Shown piece after piece: positions 27,009 through 38,244 of a stretch of 64,000 nucleotides of DNA. The stretch comes from Phanerodontia chrysosporium. Taxonomy: Eukaryota > Basidiomycota > Agaricomycetes > Polyporales > Phanerochaetaceae. Within the stretch, counting starts at the first letter, position 1. Each line of letters opens with the position of its first letter. The notes under the pieces are model-generated. The model made no database searches, was not told where the DNA came from, and saw only the letters and a program-made list of their open reading frames with translations. The stretch is from positions 806,001 to 870,000 of the forward strand of contig MJGA01000005.1 in the NCBI GenBank assembly GCA_001910725.1, given 5' to 3'. The translations under genes were made by a program, and so were the position numbers.

Positions 27009-29074
27009 ATGTCGTCGCCGACGAGCTCGCGAGTGTCCAGTGCAGCAGACCTCGAACGCGCACTAAGGCGCGTGCGCTCTGAGAACGACCTGCCCGATGA
27101 TGGCGGCCTCACGGAGCTCCCAAGGCGGTCCCGGCAGCGCCAGTCAATGCGCGAACAGCGTGTTCGCTATTCCGAAGGCCACGTCCCGCTACGGCTCTCG
27201 CCGTTTCAGGAGGCAGGGGCGAGCAGTACGGGACAGTCGCAAACGCCGCACGACCGCATGCCGCAGCGACCAACACCGGCGCGCCTCCACGACACATCGG
27301 ACCAACAGCAGCTGCGAGAGCTACGCGAGGCACTCCAGGACCTTCAGCAGTCCCTACCCGAACTACAGACGCAAGTCGAACAGCTAGCCGCTGCACAAGC
27401 ACGACAAAGAGAACGCCGCGTGCCGCCAGGGCTGCGCGGGAAGATACTCCTATTTCTCGGCCAGGTGGGCCCTCACGCGGAGGTTAGAAGCAAGCTGGTG
27501 TCGTTTGTGTGGAGTCTGTTGTTTGGGCTAGCACAAGTGCGCATATTCACCGACCTGTGGCCTTATTCTCTCTAACGGCTGAGGTTTGCCTCGACGCACA
27601 GTTTGTTGCCATTGTCACCCTCCTTGCATATTCGAGCCATCATATGAGTCCGACAAGACCGGGAGAAACAGAGTGGCACGCATGCGAGCGGCCGCTAGGG
27701 GCATGGAATGCGATCTGGATAGTCCGCAACTTCCTTGGTTGCATACACTCATATTGGACCTGGCGTGTTGAGATCAAGCGAAGTCTGCTGTACGTGTGCG
27801 GTCCTGTCAGCGCATGACGTGTGTTAACTAAGAGCTGTAGACGTCGAAGTGGCACTTCCGACAACAACCTGGAAAATGGCCGACAAACAAGGTCAGGCAG
27901 AGCGTCGGACTCCAGCCGAACATCACGAAGAGACCGGCCAAATTCTGGGACCAGCACTCGTTTGAATGAGACCGCTGGCGAAGAGCCACGACCTAATCAT
28001 GTCCCTGCCCTTCTAACACGGTTCGCGAGATCATCTCCGTCTATCTCTTTCTTCACTGAACCCTTCACGCAGCCTCGGGAATCTCACTGACTTGTTGGGC
28101 ATCGTATGGTTCCTCACTGCTCACATCCTGGTTTATACCTCTATTAAGACCTGCCGCTTCTCGGCACCACATCTGTGGTGGCTCAGCTTCAGCATTCTTT
28201 GCATTCTCTACTTCATGATTCTCGAGGTGTTCCTCGTTGGGCTTATCGTTTTCATCTTTTGGCCAGTCGCATATGTGGGTCTACTTTATTCTGGTTCTTC
28301 CCAGATTGCTCACCCTGTGTTCTGACAGCTTACTTGGAACATCTTCCTCCTCTGCATCGGCAGACATCCGGTGCAGCGGACGCCTGTCAGACACGAAATT
28401 GGAAAACTCTCCAAGTCAATCGTTGACCAGATACCACTCGTTCTTTACATTCCACCTCCTCCAGACGACGCCGAAGGCAAAGAAACCGATTCGAAGAGCC
28501 CCTCTGTGTCTTACACATACCCCCCAGTAAACAAGCCGACGCCGAAGAAACGGCGTTTCGCATTCTTCAGACGATCGAAGAAATCGACGACGAGCGAGAA
28601 AGATGTGAAGTCTGCAAGCGTCGGTGCAGACGGCAAAGACGGAGGCACCTGGGAGGACAATTGGGTGCCAGGGGATTATCCCTTCGTCCGCCTGGAAGGC
28701 AACCGCGCCGCCTGTGCTATCTGCCTCATGGACTTCGAGGAGCCGCAGAAAGTGGGCGGAGCCACGAAGGTCGAGGATGCTGCTCTTGCCGCAAGCGGGG
28801 ATACTTCCATTGTCCAGGTTGATGAAATCACCCGTGACGATACAGCGCGTTTGAAGCTCGAAGATGCTGGCGAGGGGCCGCAGCCGCTAAGGCTGCTGGG
28901 TTGCGGGCATGTTTTCCACGTGAGTATCTTGCTGCGTTCTTGGGCTGCGCTGGCGCTGATGCCTACCTCTCTCAGAAAACGTGCGTAGATCCCTGGCTGA
29001 TTGACGTCTCTGGCCGGTGTCCTGTCTGCCAACGACCGGTCGAGGTCGCGAAAGAAGGAAGGACATCCTCTTAA
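27009..29074 (+). CDS. Multi-pass membrane RING-H2 E3 ubiquitin ligase
   Basis: Model exons: 27009-27536, 27584-27789, 27841-28020, 28073-28274, 28329-28919, 28976-29074, giving 601 residues in phase. The N-terminus is disordered, with a Gln/Leu-rich coiled coil (~100-130). Membrane segments follow: one around VWSLLFGLAQVCLDAQFVAI, then a second group after a Ser/Arg loop (LLGIVWFLTAHILVYTSI; LSFSILCILYFMILEVFL; VGLIVFIFWPVAYL). The C-terminus carries a RING-H2 finger: CAICLMDF, GCGHVFHKTCVDPWL and CPVCQRP. About 60 residues of acidic low-complexity sequence are inserted between the first Cys pair and the CGH core, which is unusually long. It probably ubiquitinates substrates at an internal membrane (ER, Golgi or vacuole); no substrate is suggested by context. 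Confidence 0.88.
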
Positions 29075-29413
29075 CCCTTGTACGAATACGAACATCCGCA
29101 CTGCTCTCGCATCATATGCACCAACTCTACGCTCTTTTAGTTTGCTTGTCGTCGCTTGCTTGGATCTGTACAATATGGATAGCTTGAGAATCTACCTGTC
29201 GTTGACACTTCAAGTTCAACCTTGTCGCTGTGAGACCGCTACGGAGCTGCTGGACTGCTGTTCGGAAAGTTGACCAGTCGACGCAATGCTATAGCAGCTT
29301 GCAAGTGCCCAAGTGTCAACGTCATATGCCACCTGCGCGGCACAAGAAGTAGGTATTTGTTCCTTTGTAGACGGATATCTGAGCACAGTAATGGGGCAAG
29401 GATGCAAAACGTA

Positions 29414-29501
29414 AGGCCTAGCTAGGAGTCGAACCTAGGTCTTGAGAACACAAGGTCGTGCTCGTCAGAATCTCATGTGATGACCGTTACACTACAAGGC
29501 C
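29414..29501 (-). tRNA. tRNA-Gln(CUG) with a 16-base intron
   Basis: On the minus strand the acceptor GGCCTTG (29495-29501) pairs with CTAGGCC (29415-29421), with one T-T mismatch. The D arm is TAGTGTAACGGTCATCAC. The anticodon stem TGAGA/TCTCA encloses TTCTGA, so the anticodon is CTG. The T arm is CTAGG-TTCGACT-CCTAG. The stem closes only if 29449-29464 is removed, one base 3' of the anticodon, the canonical position for tRNA introns. Confidence 0.88.
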
Positions 29502-30356
29502 GTGGTTCAATGTTCATCCGTATTATATATGTCGTTTTGGTTGTTTTCTTCACTCGAGAATCACAGTCTCTCGGAAGCCCAGCTTTCAAAAACTCGCTGA
29601 CTCTCATAGTACGAGCGGTGAGAGTTCTATTGATTAAACAATGAATTTCTCCGGCCGCTAACGGCAATCGACCTGATACACTCACCTTACCATGACTAGA
29701 GCGATTCAATAGAAGTTGTCGGCACCGGAGCCCCTGGGAAGGCGGATACCGTATAGCACATGTGAGTACAAGAAATACTGACTTGTGGTGCTAGACAGCA
29801 GCAACTCTCACGGACTTCGCTACATTGTCAATCAATTGATACAGACCCGTCCTCGCCGCTCTTTCGCGGGCGTTATCACGGCTGGTCAAGCGGCGTGCGT
29901 TGCTCATCTGCACTGGACACTAGTTAACGAAAGATCCCCATTCGTAGATCCTGCGTCGGCAGCCTCGACCCCGTCCTTTTGAGGAGACGTACTGTCTTGT
30001 GGACCGAGCTAAGGGTGGGAATCGTACCGCCGGCACGCTGTTGTCCGCTCATCGCCTGATGATGGAGGGTGTCCGTTGAATGGCTCACGACGCACTCGGG
30101 CGCGCGGAGCTTCCCACGAAGACAAGTGGAAGTCCCGGCTACGCTGTGAGCCTCAGCATCCCTCGCTCTAGATTATTCCCACTCATCGGGGCGTACCTGC
30201 TTGGTCCTTTCAGCGTACGTCTGACAGCATTGAGTCCAGCGTGGGATGGGAGTTTCGGAAGTAGGAGTATGAGGGATGCCTCGGCGGGCAGCTATATAAC
30301 AGCCAGTCTCCAGGATATGCGACGCTCCAGAGCTCCGTGAGAGTCCGTTCAGCGAC
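29502..30356. other. Intergenic, 855 bases
   Basis: Follows the tRNA and contains the promoter of the small secreted protein gene. No other feature seen. Confidence 0.5.
30293..30299 (+). promoter_or_regulatory. TATA box of the small secreted protein gene
   Basis: TATATAA lies 58 bases before the start codon, a tight spacing typical of highly expressed fungal genes. Confidence 0.55.
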
Positions 30357-30610
30357 ATGGCCATCAAGCACTTCCTCGCGCTCCTTGTCGTCGTGCTTAC
30401 CCTCCAGCTCGTAGCTGGTAAGCCTGCATACTCGCCATGCTCAAACTCCATGACCTGAATGTTCTCTCCGCAGCCTCGTCCGGTACAGAGCCAGAAACCG
30501 TGCTCAAAGAGGAATTTGCGTGTGCTAGCGACACTGACGCGTGCTGTGCATGGACACCTAACCTCGAAGAACTGGGGGACGAGCTCGATGATCTGGAAGA
30601 CGACGCCTAG
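30357..30610 (+). CDS. Small secreted acidic cysteine-containing protein
   Basis: Two exons (30357-30417 and 30474-30610) join in phase to give 65 residues. The intron has GTAAGC and CCGCAG borders. A classic signal peptide (MAIKHFLALLVVVLTLQLVA) leaves a mature peptide of about 45 residues. It has three Cys and an FACASDTDACCAW core and ends in a run of Asp and Glu (ELGDELDDLEDDA). There is no homologue that I recognise. The clear TATA box and compact structure support a real gene. Small secreted proteins of this kind in wood-decay or plant-associated fungi are often expressed during substrate colonisation, but nothing here shows a role. Confidence 0.7.
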
Positions 30611-31990
30611 CCATGCATTTAGCGCAGTAGCACGCGAGCTGCGCGTGTTCTGCCACCATCCTCAGGTCTTTATTGCCGACCCCAACTCGGATAGTGCGGC
30701 GGGTAAGTTGTGTTGGTTATGGCAAACTCGCGCTCTTATTGATTTTCTCTGTCTCAGGTTGCTCGTCTGTGTTCTTGGTACCTCAACTAAACATGCCAAC
30801 GACGACCTGGAGTTTCATGGACATCATGCTATTATTCATATGTTGAACCAAGACTCCTTAATCAAATGCTCATGATTCAAAGTCTCTCTCGATGGCAGTT
30901 CTTTTGTCACGAATGTATCGTCTATAACACGCGTTAGTACCGGCAACGTGTGAAGAGACTGACGCACATTTTGGGTCCCCTTCAACGTCCATGTGCTTGC
31001 TCGCTGGAGATACTTATCCGGAGGACTATGGAAGAGTCCGCTCCAGCTCAGAAGCCTTCAGCTTCTGCCTTGCCTCGAGGTGACGTACACCTGAGAGGGC
31101 AATCTCTTGATGCTGACTTGCTATACGTCTTCGACATTAGGACTTACCTCCGGCACTTGAGACGTACCCTCAGTACATGCAACGCATCCTCCTCAATTGC
31201 GACTCGCCTCGCGCGCTATGACTTACTTCGCCACGTCTCTGCTCGACTTACCCTCTCATTTCTTCATCCACCGTGCCGGCAACGACGCGGCCTCAGGAAA
31301 GCTCACATTCCGAAATTGTATTTTACAGTGACCTACTTTCACATCGCCCATGGCTGCGAATATATAGCTCGCTGGACTCACGGTAATATCGGGTCTACCT
31401 GGAGGTCAATCTTGCATTCGTAGCGAAGAAACCCTATCTGCAAGAGACGAGAGACTGGGATGCTTAGAGGAAGAGGGGCTATACGAGTTGCGCAATCAGT
31501 TTTCGTAGAACTCTCAGCCCCCATCCGGTCCGCAAATCTGCTGTATCCGCGTATCCGCCGTTCACAAGGCAAATATGTGGTTTCGGCTGTCCTTGCCTTC
31601 TATTCGGAGGGCTCGAGGGAAAGCGAGGCCGTAAAGGCAGCTGTGCCCTCGTTGATACCTGCCAACAGCGGTGTATGTGCGCGTGATATCAATCCTGGAA
31701 TAAGCCCCGCTTGGAGACACGCCACTGTGATAGGAAAGCTAGAGTTTGCAAGGCGCAGCGTACACCACGCACATGTGTGACCAACATGTACAAAATCGAA
31801 GGTCCAATATGCAGTCCTACAGAGTCATTACAGAATCTAAGAGATACATAGATACGTACAAAGGTCTCGTACCAAGGCATACGGGTATACCATGCAATCT
31901 ACGAGCGAAAGCGTAGATGCGATATCCCAGGTGAGGTATAAAGGATTGGCCCTTTGTGAATAAAAGTCCTGCGTGCAATAGTGTATTGAT
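30611..31990. other. Intergenic, 1.4 kb
   Basis: Scattered open frames (for example 30950-31423) without domains, consistent start context or splicing. A short plus-strand segment near 31160-31330 translates in one frame to protein-like sequence but is interrupted by a stop. It could be a relic. No supported feature. Confidence 0.45.
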
Positions 31991-33246
31991 CTAGAACAGC
32001 CCTCCAAGCACTGCAATGGCAGAGCCAGAAAGGATCGCGAGCAACCATCTGGTTGCGTGGCCAATGGCTGATGGGCTCGCAGCATTGACGGGACCGGTAA
32101 GGTTCGACGATGCGGAGCTGCCCCACAGCTGGATGTTGCGGAAGTAGGTGTGAGTTGTCACCGGGGTTGCCCAGGAATCGTCGTCTCCGCCAAAGAAGGT
32201 GCTGAGTCGTGTCAGCCGCGATCGCCACGCGCAGTAACCCGAGACACTTACGAGAAGTACAGCCCGCCGATATTGATGTCGTCATTCGAACGGAGCTGGA
32301 GCCCTTGCTGATCTATGGCCTTGACGTTGTTGTAGCTATATTCATCAGTTCGATTAGTATCGCACCAAAAGCATGAATGGGTGACCTACTAGAGGACGAT
32401 CTGACCGTTAGATTCGTCTAGTGGGTCATTCAAGCGTACAAGCATCGTAACGAGATTCCATCTGAAGTCGTATGTCATTATTCAGGAGACAGTAGAAGAA
32501 GAGCGGGTGCGACGCACTGGCCAGCCGCGAAGCTGAAAGAGCCGCGTTCGATACTTGTGCCAAAACCGTCCTGGTTGCACAGCACACTAGAATCAGAACA
32601 AAGAGCGTTGTTCTCGAGCAGATACGCGTAGACTGTAGACTGGTCAACGGGTAGTATATGGGAACGATTAAGCTGACTCACCTTCTCCCTCTCCGTTCTT
32701 GCGCCACATCAACCGAGAGCTGAAGCAGTTGCTGCCGTTAGCAGCAGAGCCGCCCGAACAGCCGTCCGGGTCCGGTCCGCCGCGCAGGCCAGGCAGCTTT
32801 CCGCCCTTGACCCAGTTGAAGCCAGCGTCGAAGGCGACTTCGTATGTCACGAGCATCGAGTTGAACTGCGACCCATCCGTGGTGTTCCAGAGCGAGTACA
32901 GCTGTGTGCCACCTGTACCGTGAGAGAAGCTGCCTTTGGGGTAGGTCACCTCGAGGACAGGGCCTGATGCTCCGCTGGTGCCAGGAACAGGATTGCTCGG
33001 AAAGGGATCTGCGACGAAGGCGACGTCGCTTGCTCCGTTCTGGATGCGACCCTTGCTGAGAGACCAGCCATCGACCATGAATGACTGTGCGTCGCTATTG
33101 GCGAGTGTGGCGGTGGGAAAGGGCATGCTGGTGCTAGTCGTCAGCGAGTACTGCGATGCGAGGTCGCTCGCCGCAACGAGCTGTGCGGCGGCATGGCTCG
33201 ACCCAGCCAAGAGCACGCAAAGTGCGGTCGCACTGAAGGAGAGCAT
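31991..33246 (-). CDS. Secreted polysaccharide lyase family 14-like protein, probably GPI-anchored
   Basis: Model exons (minus): 32682-33246, 32518-32632, 32390-32461, 32252-32335, 31991-32201, giving 348 residues in phase. The signal peptide is MLSFSATALCVLLAGSSHAA. The beta-jelly-roll domain shows VLEVTYPKGSFSHG, YEVAFDAGFNWVKGGKLPGL, SSRLMWRKNGEGEVYAYL, then GQWNLVTMLVRLND, GQIVLYYNNVKAID and GGLYFSTFFGGDDDSWAT, the pattern of fungal PL14-type (alginate/glucuronan-lyase-like) proteins. A hydrophobic C-terminus (RWLLAILSGSAIAVLGGLF) after a small Ser/Ala-rich region predicts a GPI anchor. The substrate in fungi is uncertain; glucuronan or another uronic-acid polymer is plausible. It is divergent from the transporter gene over 360 bases. 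Confidence 0.82.
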
Positions 33247-33606
33247 AGCGGAACGTGTAAGTAAGAAAGACAGCGGGGGCCAGCCCGTATTAATGTTCGT
33301 GTCTGTGCGCGTCGGTGTGCCTGCCAAGTGTCCTAAGGGTGTGGGGTGCGGAGGAAACGGGCGGGAAAGTGATGGAAGGCGAGGACAAGCGTTGCGAAGC
33401 GCTGCGCAGTGCTGCCGACATCACCCCGCCCATTGCCTTCTATGGCAGGCCTGAGCGCATCAATTGATCGCTTTCACAGGACTGCCAACCACAGGGCGCG
33501 CCCACAACGCTGTACCACACGACGACCACCGTTCTTCCTTCCGCCCCTCTCACGTCCGACAGACACATCGCAGCGTCCGCTCTAATTCCACTACCGACGC
33601 CCGACG
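33247..33606. other. Divergent promoter, 360 bases
   Basis: Shared upstream region of the PL14-like gene (minus) and the transporter (plus). No distinct element recognised. Confidence 0.45.
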
Positions 33607-35686
33607 ATGCTCGGACGCAGCAGAAGCACCCGTACCAATGACGCCGAGGGATCCACGCGGCAGCCTCTGCTCGGTGGGTCGCAAGAGGATCTCCACAGCG
33701 GCCTCAACGGGGACGTTGTATTCACCACTGGGAGTGACGAGGATGACGACGACTACGTGGAGGCCTCCGCGCTCGACCGCCCTGACTCCCCACCGACAAA
33801 GTCGAGCCATAGTGTACGCTTCAATGAGGACGTGCAAGTGATTGCACCGCCTATAAGGTCCATGACGGAGAGCAGGGAGACTGGTGCGTGAGTCACTCAG
33901 GCGGTTATCGTAGCTATGTTAGTGACGCGTCTCGCGGTCAGAATATGAACTTGACAGTGACGACCTGGACGACACTGCGATAGAACAACTACAGGCGGGG
34001 CAGGATCGTTCTCGGAGGTCGCGACGCAACAATGAACAGTCGATGCCTCTTCTCGTTGGCCTGCTTGACTCTGCAACGGCAAGGCGTAGCCTTGACGGCT
34101 CGCTGCAAATGCAGCATCAGGGGGAACTGGGAGAGCCTCCAGACGACAACATAGACCTGGAGGAGCTTGCAGCCAAGCGCACAGCGGGAGGTGGAATGCT
34201 GGATTCCATAGCGAACATGGCAAACTCTATATTGGGTGCAGGTAACGCACTGCTTAGGCTCCGCTTCTGGTGCTCCGTACCACAATAGCTCACTCAGTGT
34301 GTCGTAGGCATTATTGGTCAGTACGCAACTTGCATCTGCACTTCTGCTACTTACCGTTCTCTCTCTCAGGACTCCCATATGCTGTAAGACAAGCGGGGTT
34401 TGTCACGGGTATCCTGCTGCTCGTCATTCTGTGTGGAGTGACGACTGGACCATCCGCCTCATCGTCATAAACGCCAAAATGAGTGGCCAGAACTCGTACA
34501 TTGGGATCATGAACCACTGCTTCGGCTCAAGCGGCCGTGCAGCCGTGTCATTCTTTCAGTTCGCATTCGCCTTCGGTGGTATGTGTGCGTTCGGTATCAT
34601 CATAGGTCAGCTGTCATTGCTTTGTTTCGCTCGGTATGCCACTCATATTTTGCGGGCAGGGGACACAATACCACATGTGATTCGCTCAATTTTCCCCAAC
34701 CTCTACAATGTACCTGTCCTTTCGCTCTTCACTAAACGGCAGTTCATCATTGCGCTCTGCACACTCTGCGTCTCGTATCCGCTCTCGCTTTACCGAGACA
34801 TTCACAAGCTATCGCGCGCCTCTGGTCTCGCGTTGGTGGGCATGGTTATCATCGTCACCTCCGTGCTCGTAGAGAGCGGGCATGTCCCGCCTGAGCTCAA
34901 AGGCGACCCGTCGAAGCGCTTCACCGTCTTTGGTCCTGGACTCTTCCAGGCTATTGGCGTCATCAGCTTTGCCTTCGTCTGCCACCACAACTCGCTGCTG
35001 ATTTACGGAAGCCTGCGGACACCGACACTCGACCGCTTCGCAAAGGTCACACACATTTCGACAGCAATGTCTCTGGTCTCGTGCTGTACCCTCGCAATAT
35101 CAGGTTACCTGGTGTTTACGGACAAGACGCAGGGAAACATCCTGAATAACTTCGCGGCTGTACGTTGACTTCCAAATGACATTGTACGCAAGCTGACCCC
35201 TATGACAGAACGACACGTTGATCAACGTCGCCCGCTTCTGCTTCGGCCTCAACATGTTCACGACTCTCCCGCTAGAGCTGTTTGTGTGTCGGGAGGTCAT
35301 AGAGCAATTCTTCTTCTCGCACGAGCCTTTCAGCATGCAGCGGCATGTCTTCTTCACCACCGTGATCCTCTTCTCTGCCATGACCCGTACGTACGCCTTC
35401 CTCTCCTTCATAGGCCCACCCCTGACGCCTCCTAGTGTCTCTCATCACATGCGACCTTGGCGTGATGCTCGAAATTACGGGCGGAGCCTCGGCTACTGCG
35501 CTCGCGTTCATCTTTCCTGCGGCATGCTACCTCAAGCTCATCGACCAAAGCACGCCGTGGTACCACCGCAACAAGATCGGACCCGTCGCATGCACCGCGT
35601 TCGGGCTCCTGGTCATGTGCATTTCGATGGTGCTCGCCCTCAGCAAGGTCTGGACACCGGAGGGCGACGTCAAGATTTGCGCCTAG
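33607..35686 (+). CDS. Vacuolar-type amino-acid transporter (AVT/SLC38 family), with an apparent one-base frameshift
   Basis: Model exons: 33607-33883, 33942-34241, 34308-34316, 34370-34605, 34660-35159, 35209-35386, 35436-35686. The long hydrophilic N-terminus (~190 residues, acidic and Arg-rich) precedes about ten membrane segments of the amino-acid/auxin permease fold, beginning MANSILGAGIIGLPYAV, the family signature of the first helix. Others include GLFQAIGVISFAFVCHHNSL and LEITGGASATALAFIFPA. Yeast relatives (Avt proteins) move neutral amino acids across the vacuolar membrane. Exon 3 is a 9-base microexon encoding part of GIIG. In exon 4 the frame shifts between LLLVILCGVT and DWTIRLIVI: one base appears to be missing at 34441-34445, and exon phase also requires 237 instead of 236 bases. 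The rest of the gene is intact, so an assembly error is likely. Confidence 0.87.
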
Positions 35687-35837
35687 CCCGCCTAGGCAGA
35701 CATAATTCCAGTCAAAGTTTCCTATAATTGCTTTAAGTGGAGATGGGACAGATAACTACGGGACCGTATAATATATAGACCGAACACCGGACGAACTTGG
35801 CGACTCTTCATAACATACCTCCTCCCAACAGCTGCGA

Positions 35838-37877
35838 TCACTGCGCGACAAGTGCTGCGAGACCCTGCACCGCGCTGAGGTCCTCGACGCGCACGCCCTT
35901 CGCCGGGCTTTCGCTCGCCGAGAGCGGCGACACGCTGAGGCCGGTCCAGCTCTGCCACTGCGCCTCAACGCGCGCGGAGGGCAGGTGCTCCGCGGGGATG
36001 TCCGCGGGGTCGAACACGAGTACCCAGACCGCGTCGTAGCCACCCGCTGGCGGGTCTTGTCAGCCAGCGTTCGGTCAAGGGTAGGGGGAAAGGGGGCACG
36101 CACCTCCGGGGACGCCCCCGCCAATAACACCCGCGACGGACACGCACGCGTTGAGCAGCGCCGTCTGTTCAGCGGGCTCGATCGGCACGCCGGCCTGCGT
36201 GCCCATCTCGCGCATGCTCGCGCGGATGGCCTGGGTGTGCTGGTCAGTGGTGTGCACGCCTGGACACACAGGGATGATCGCACCTCAGACAGCCGGTGGA
36301 CCTCTGCGAAGGCCTCGATGATCTTGAGCTTGTCACCGGGTATGTTAGGGTGCGCGAGCCACTGCCAGATGCTCTCAGCGAAGGAAGCGAGGACGTGCGG
36401 AGGAGACGTACCTGTGCGCTCTGGAGGCTGGCGAGGTACCGCACGACGACGGAGTACAGCTCGGGTTGCGCAGCGTGGAGGTCCGAGAGCTGCAGGAGCA
36501 CCCTGCTGAACGCCTGGTTGTGCTCGTTTAGCTTCTCCCACAGGGCATCCGCTGTGCAGAGCGGTCAGGATGCTGATAGCAGGCATGCTGGAAGAGCAGC
36601 ACCTTCAGCAGGGCGCTCTTTCCGCCACTTCAGGACCTTGCCTACGAGAGACGGCGTGTCGCTTCCGGAGTCGACGTCGGCGAGCATCAAACGCGTGTAA
36701 GGCGGGAGCTTGAAAGGCGCGACGCGGTAGTCCCATGCTGGATTTGAGGGTGACAGAATGCGTGAGAGGGATTGTACGGATTCCTGGTCCACATGGTCAG
36801 CTCTGTTACTAAGCGTATCGTCCGTCCACGAGAAGCTGCATCCGCAGACGACGTACAAGATGGTTCTCCATCAGGGGCTGGATGACCTGCGGGTCGAAAC
36901 GCGTGTATATTTGACTGCCGAAGACCGCCGAGGAGACGTCGAAGCCGCTTCCAACTTTGCCCTGTGCCAGGCAGTGAATGTACTGCGAGACATTGTGTGC
37001 GAGCTTGCGACCCTCGCTCGCGCTCTCAAGTCCACCCTGGGACGCGAATGAGTCGCTGGCGATGACCCCAAGGTGCAAAAGGAGCGCAGAGACCAGCGAG
37101 GTAATGAGCGCGGCAGAGGAGCCGAGGCCAGTCTTGTGTACTTCGGGTAGTCGTACACCGGTGTGCAGGAATGGTGGGAGTTGCGCAAGTGACTGCAGCG
37201 TTGGTGGTAGCTTTCTGGACGCGAGCTGGAGTACAGCGTGTCAGCATCAGCGCTATCTCAAGTAAAGTACAAAGGCGGCCGCGAAGGTTCGTTCCGGGAC
37301 GCTACTGTAGGACGCTGTTACGACAACAGCGCTGCAATGACGTCCCGAGACACACCGGAGCCTGTGACGACTCGGACAGCAGGAGGGAGGGGGCACTTGC
37401 CTGCAGTCGTTGCGAGTAGAAATCGTTGTCGCCAGCGATGGTGATATCGAGCCCAGAGGCAAGGGCTGTCTTGAGCTCTTGGGGACCTTTCGATTCCCAG
37501 ACCAGCCTCAGGGTCTCCTGCAGCGCGAGTTGCACGAATTTATTCTTGGTCGAGGTGACCGACCTGTAGCGCGCGCTCTGAGATCAGCTGCAAGGTGGCC
37601 ATCTCCTCACTCACTCATCGGCAGTCTGCTCGACGCGGACACCGGTCTGGTCTGCATGGACGAGATAGATCCAGGTCGCGTCGACGAATTGAGGCGATCG
37701 GACGCGGATCTGAATCGGGCCCTGTGCACGCGAGGCGTCCGCTGGCAACGCGGCCACGACGGTGTAGAAGCGGGAGCTGGTGCCGACCACGACCCCTGAG
37801 TACTTGGGGTCGAGGACGAGGTAGCCCCCGGCGAGCAGGACCTTGCCTGGTGAGGAGACAGCGGTGGTGGACGGCAT
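35838..37877 (-). CDS. ERG8: Phosphomevalonate kinase
   Basis: Phosphorylates 5-phosphomevalonate to the diphosphate in the sterol/isoprenoid pathway; GHMP kinase superfamily. Model exons (minus): 37615-37877, 37401-37575, 36857-37225, 36603-36783, 36412-36551, 36284-36373, 36104-36230, 35838-36046, giving 517 residues in phase. The N-terminal SSPGKVLLAGGYLVLD, the central ATP-binding HKTGLGSSAALITSLVSALL and the LAQGKVGSGFDVSSAVFGS segment are diagnostic, as is the C-terminal GHMP element AGVIGGGVPGAGGYDAVWVL. Intron 37226-37400 starts with GC (CAG|GCAAGT), is the longest in the gene, and could hide a small exon. The acceptor for exon 2 is inferred as CAGAG from phase. Confidence 0.93.
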
Positions 37878-38244
37878 GGGTTGGCACTGTGGTGCGACTC
37901 TGAAGGGCGCGCTGAACTATAACCTCTCGCGATTTGCTGAGTCAGCGCGGATTTGTTGTCGTCAGATGAGGCGAATTCTAACCGTGCTCGTACGCTGTCG
38001 TCTCTGGCCCTAAGCAGACCGCCGACTGCACCTTATGGACAAGCTCTTGTCACCTTACTGTCTCGCCATCGCGAGGCAATCGGAACCGGCAGCGCCGTAG
38101 AGATAAATGCCGAATCACGCTTTCCGTCGCGTCCGCGGATTTGCAGGCACGACACACACAGCCGGCCGCGTCCCTACGTTCTCCCAAGAGATCATACACA
38201 CAACTGACTACCGACAACAACAGCCGCACGCGACGAGCCCGCCC
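37878..38244. other. Intergenic, 367 bases
   Basis: Promoter side of ERG8 and 3' side of HEM15. Nothing else seen. Confidence 0.45.

Noticed and set aside
30950..31423. 157-codon frame in the 30.6-32.0 kb interval
   Set aside because: No domain, no consistent composition, and the only protein-like stretch in the area is in a different frame with a stop inside.
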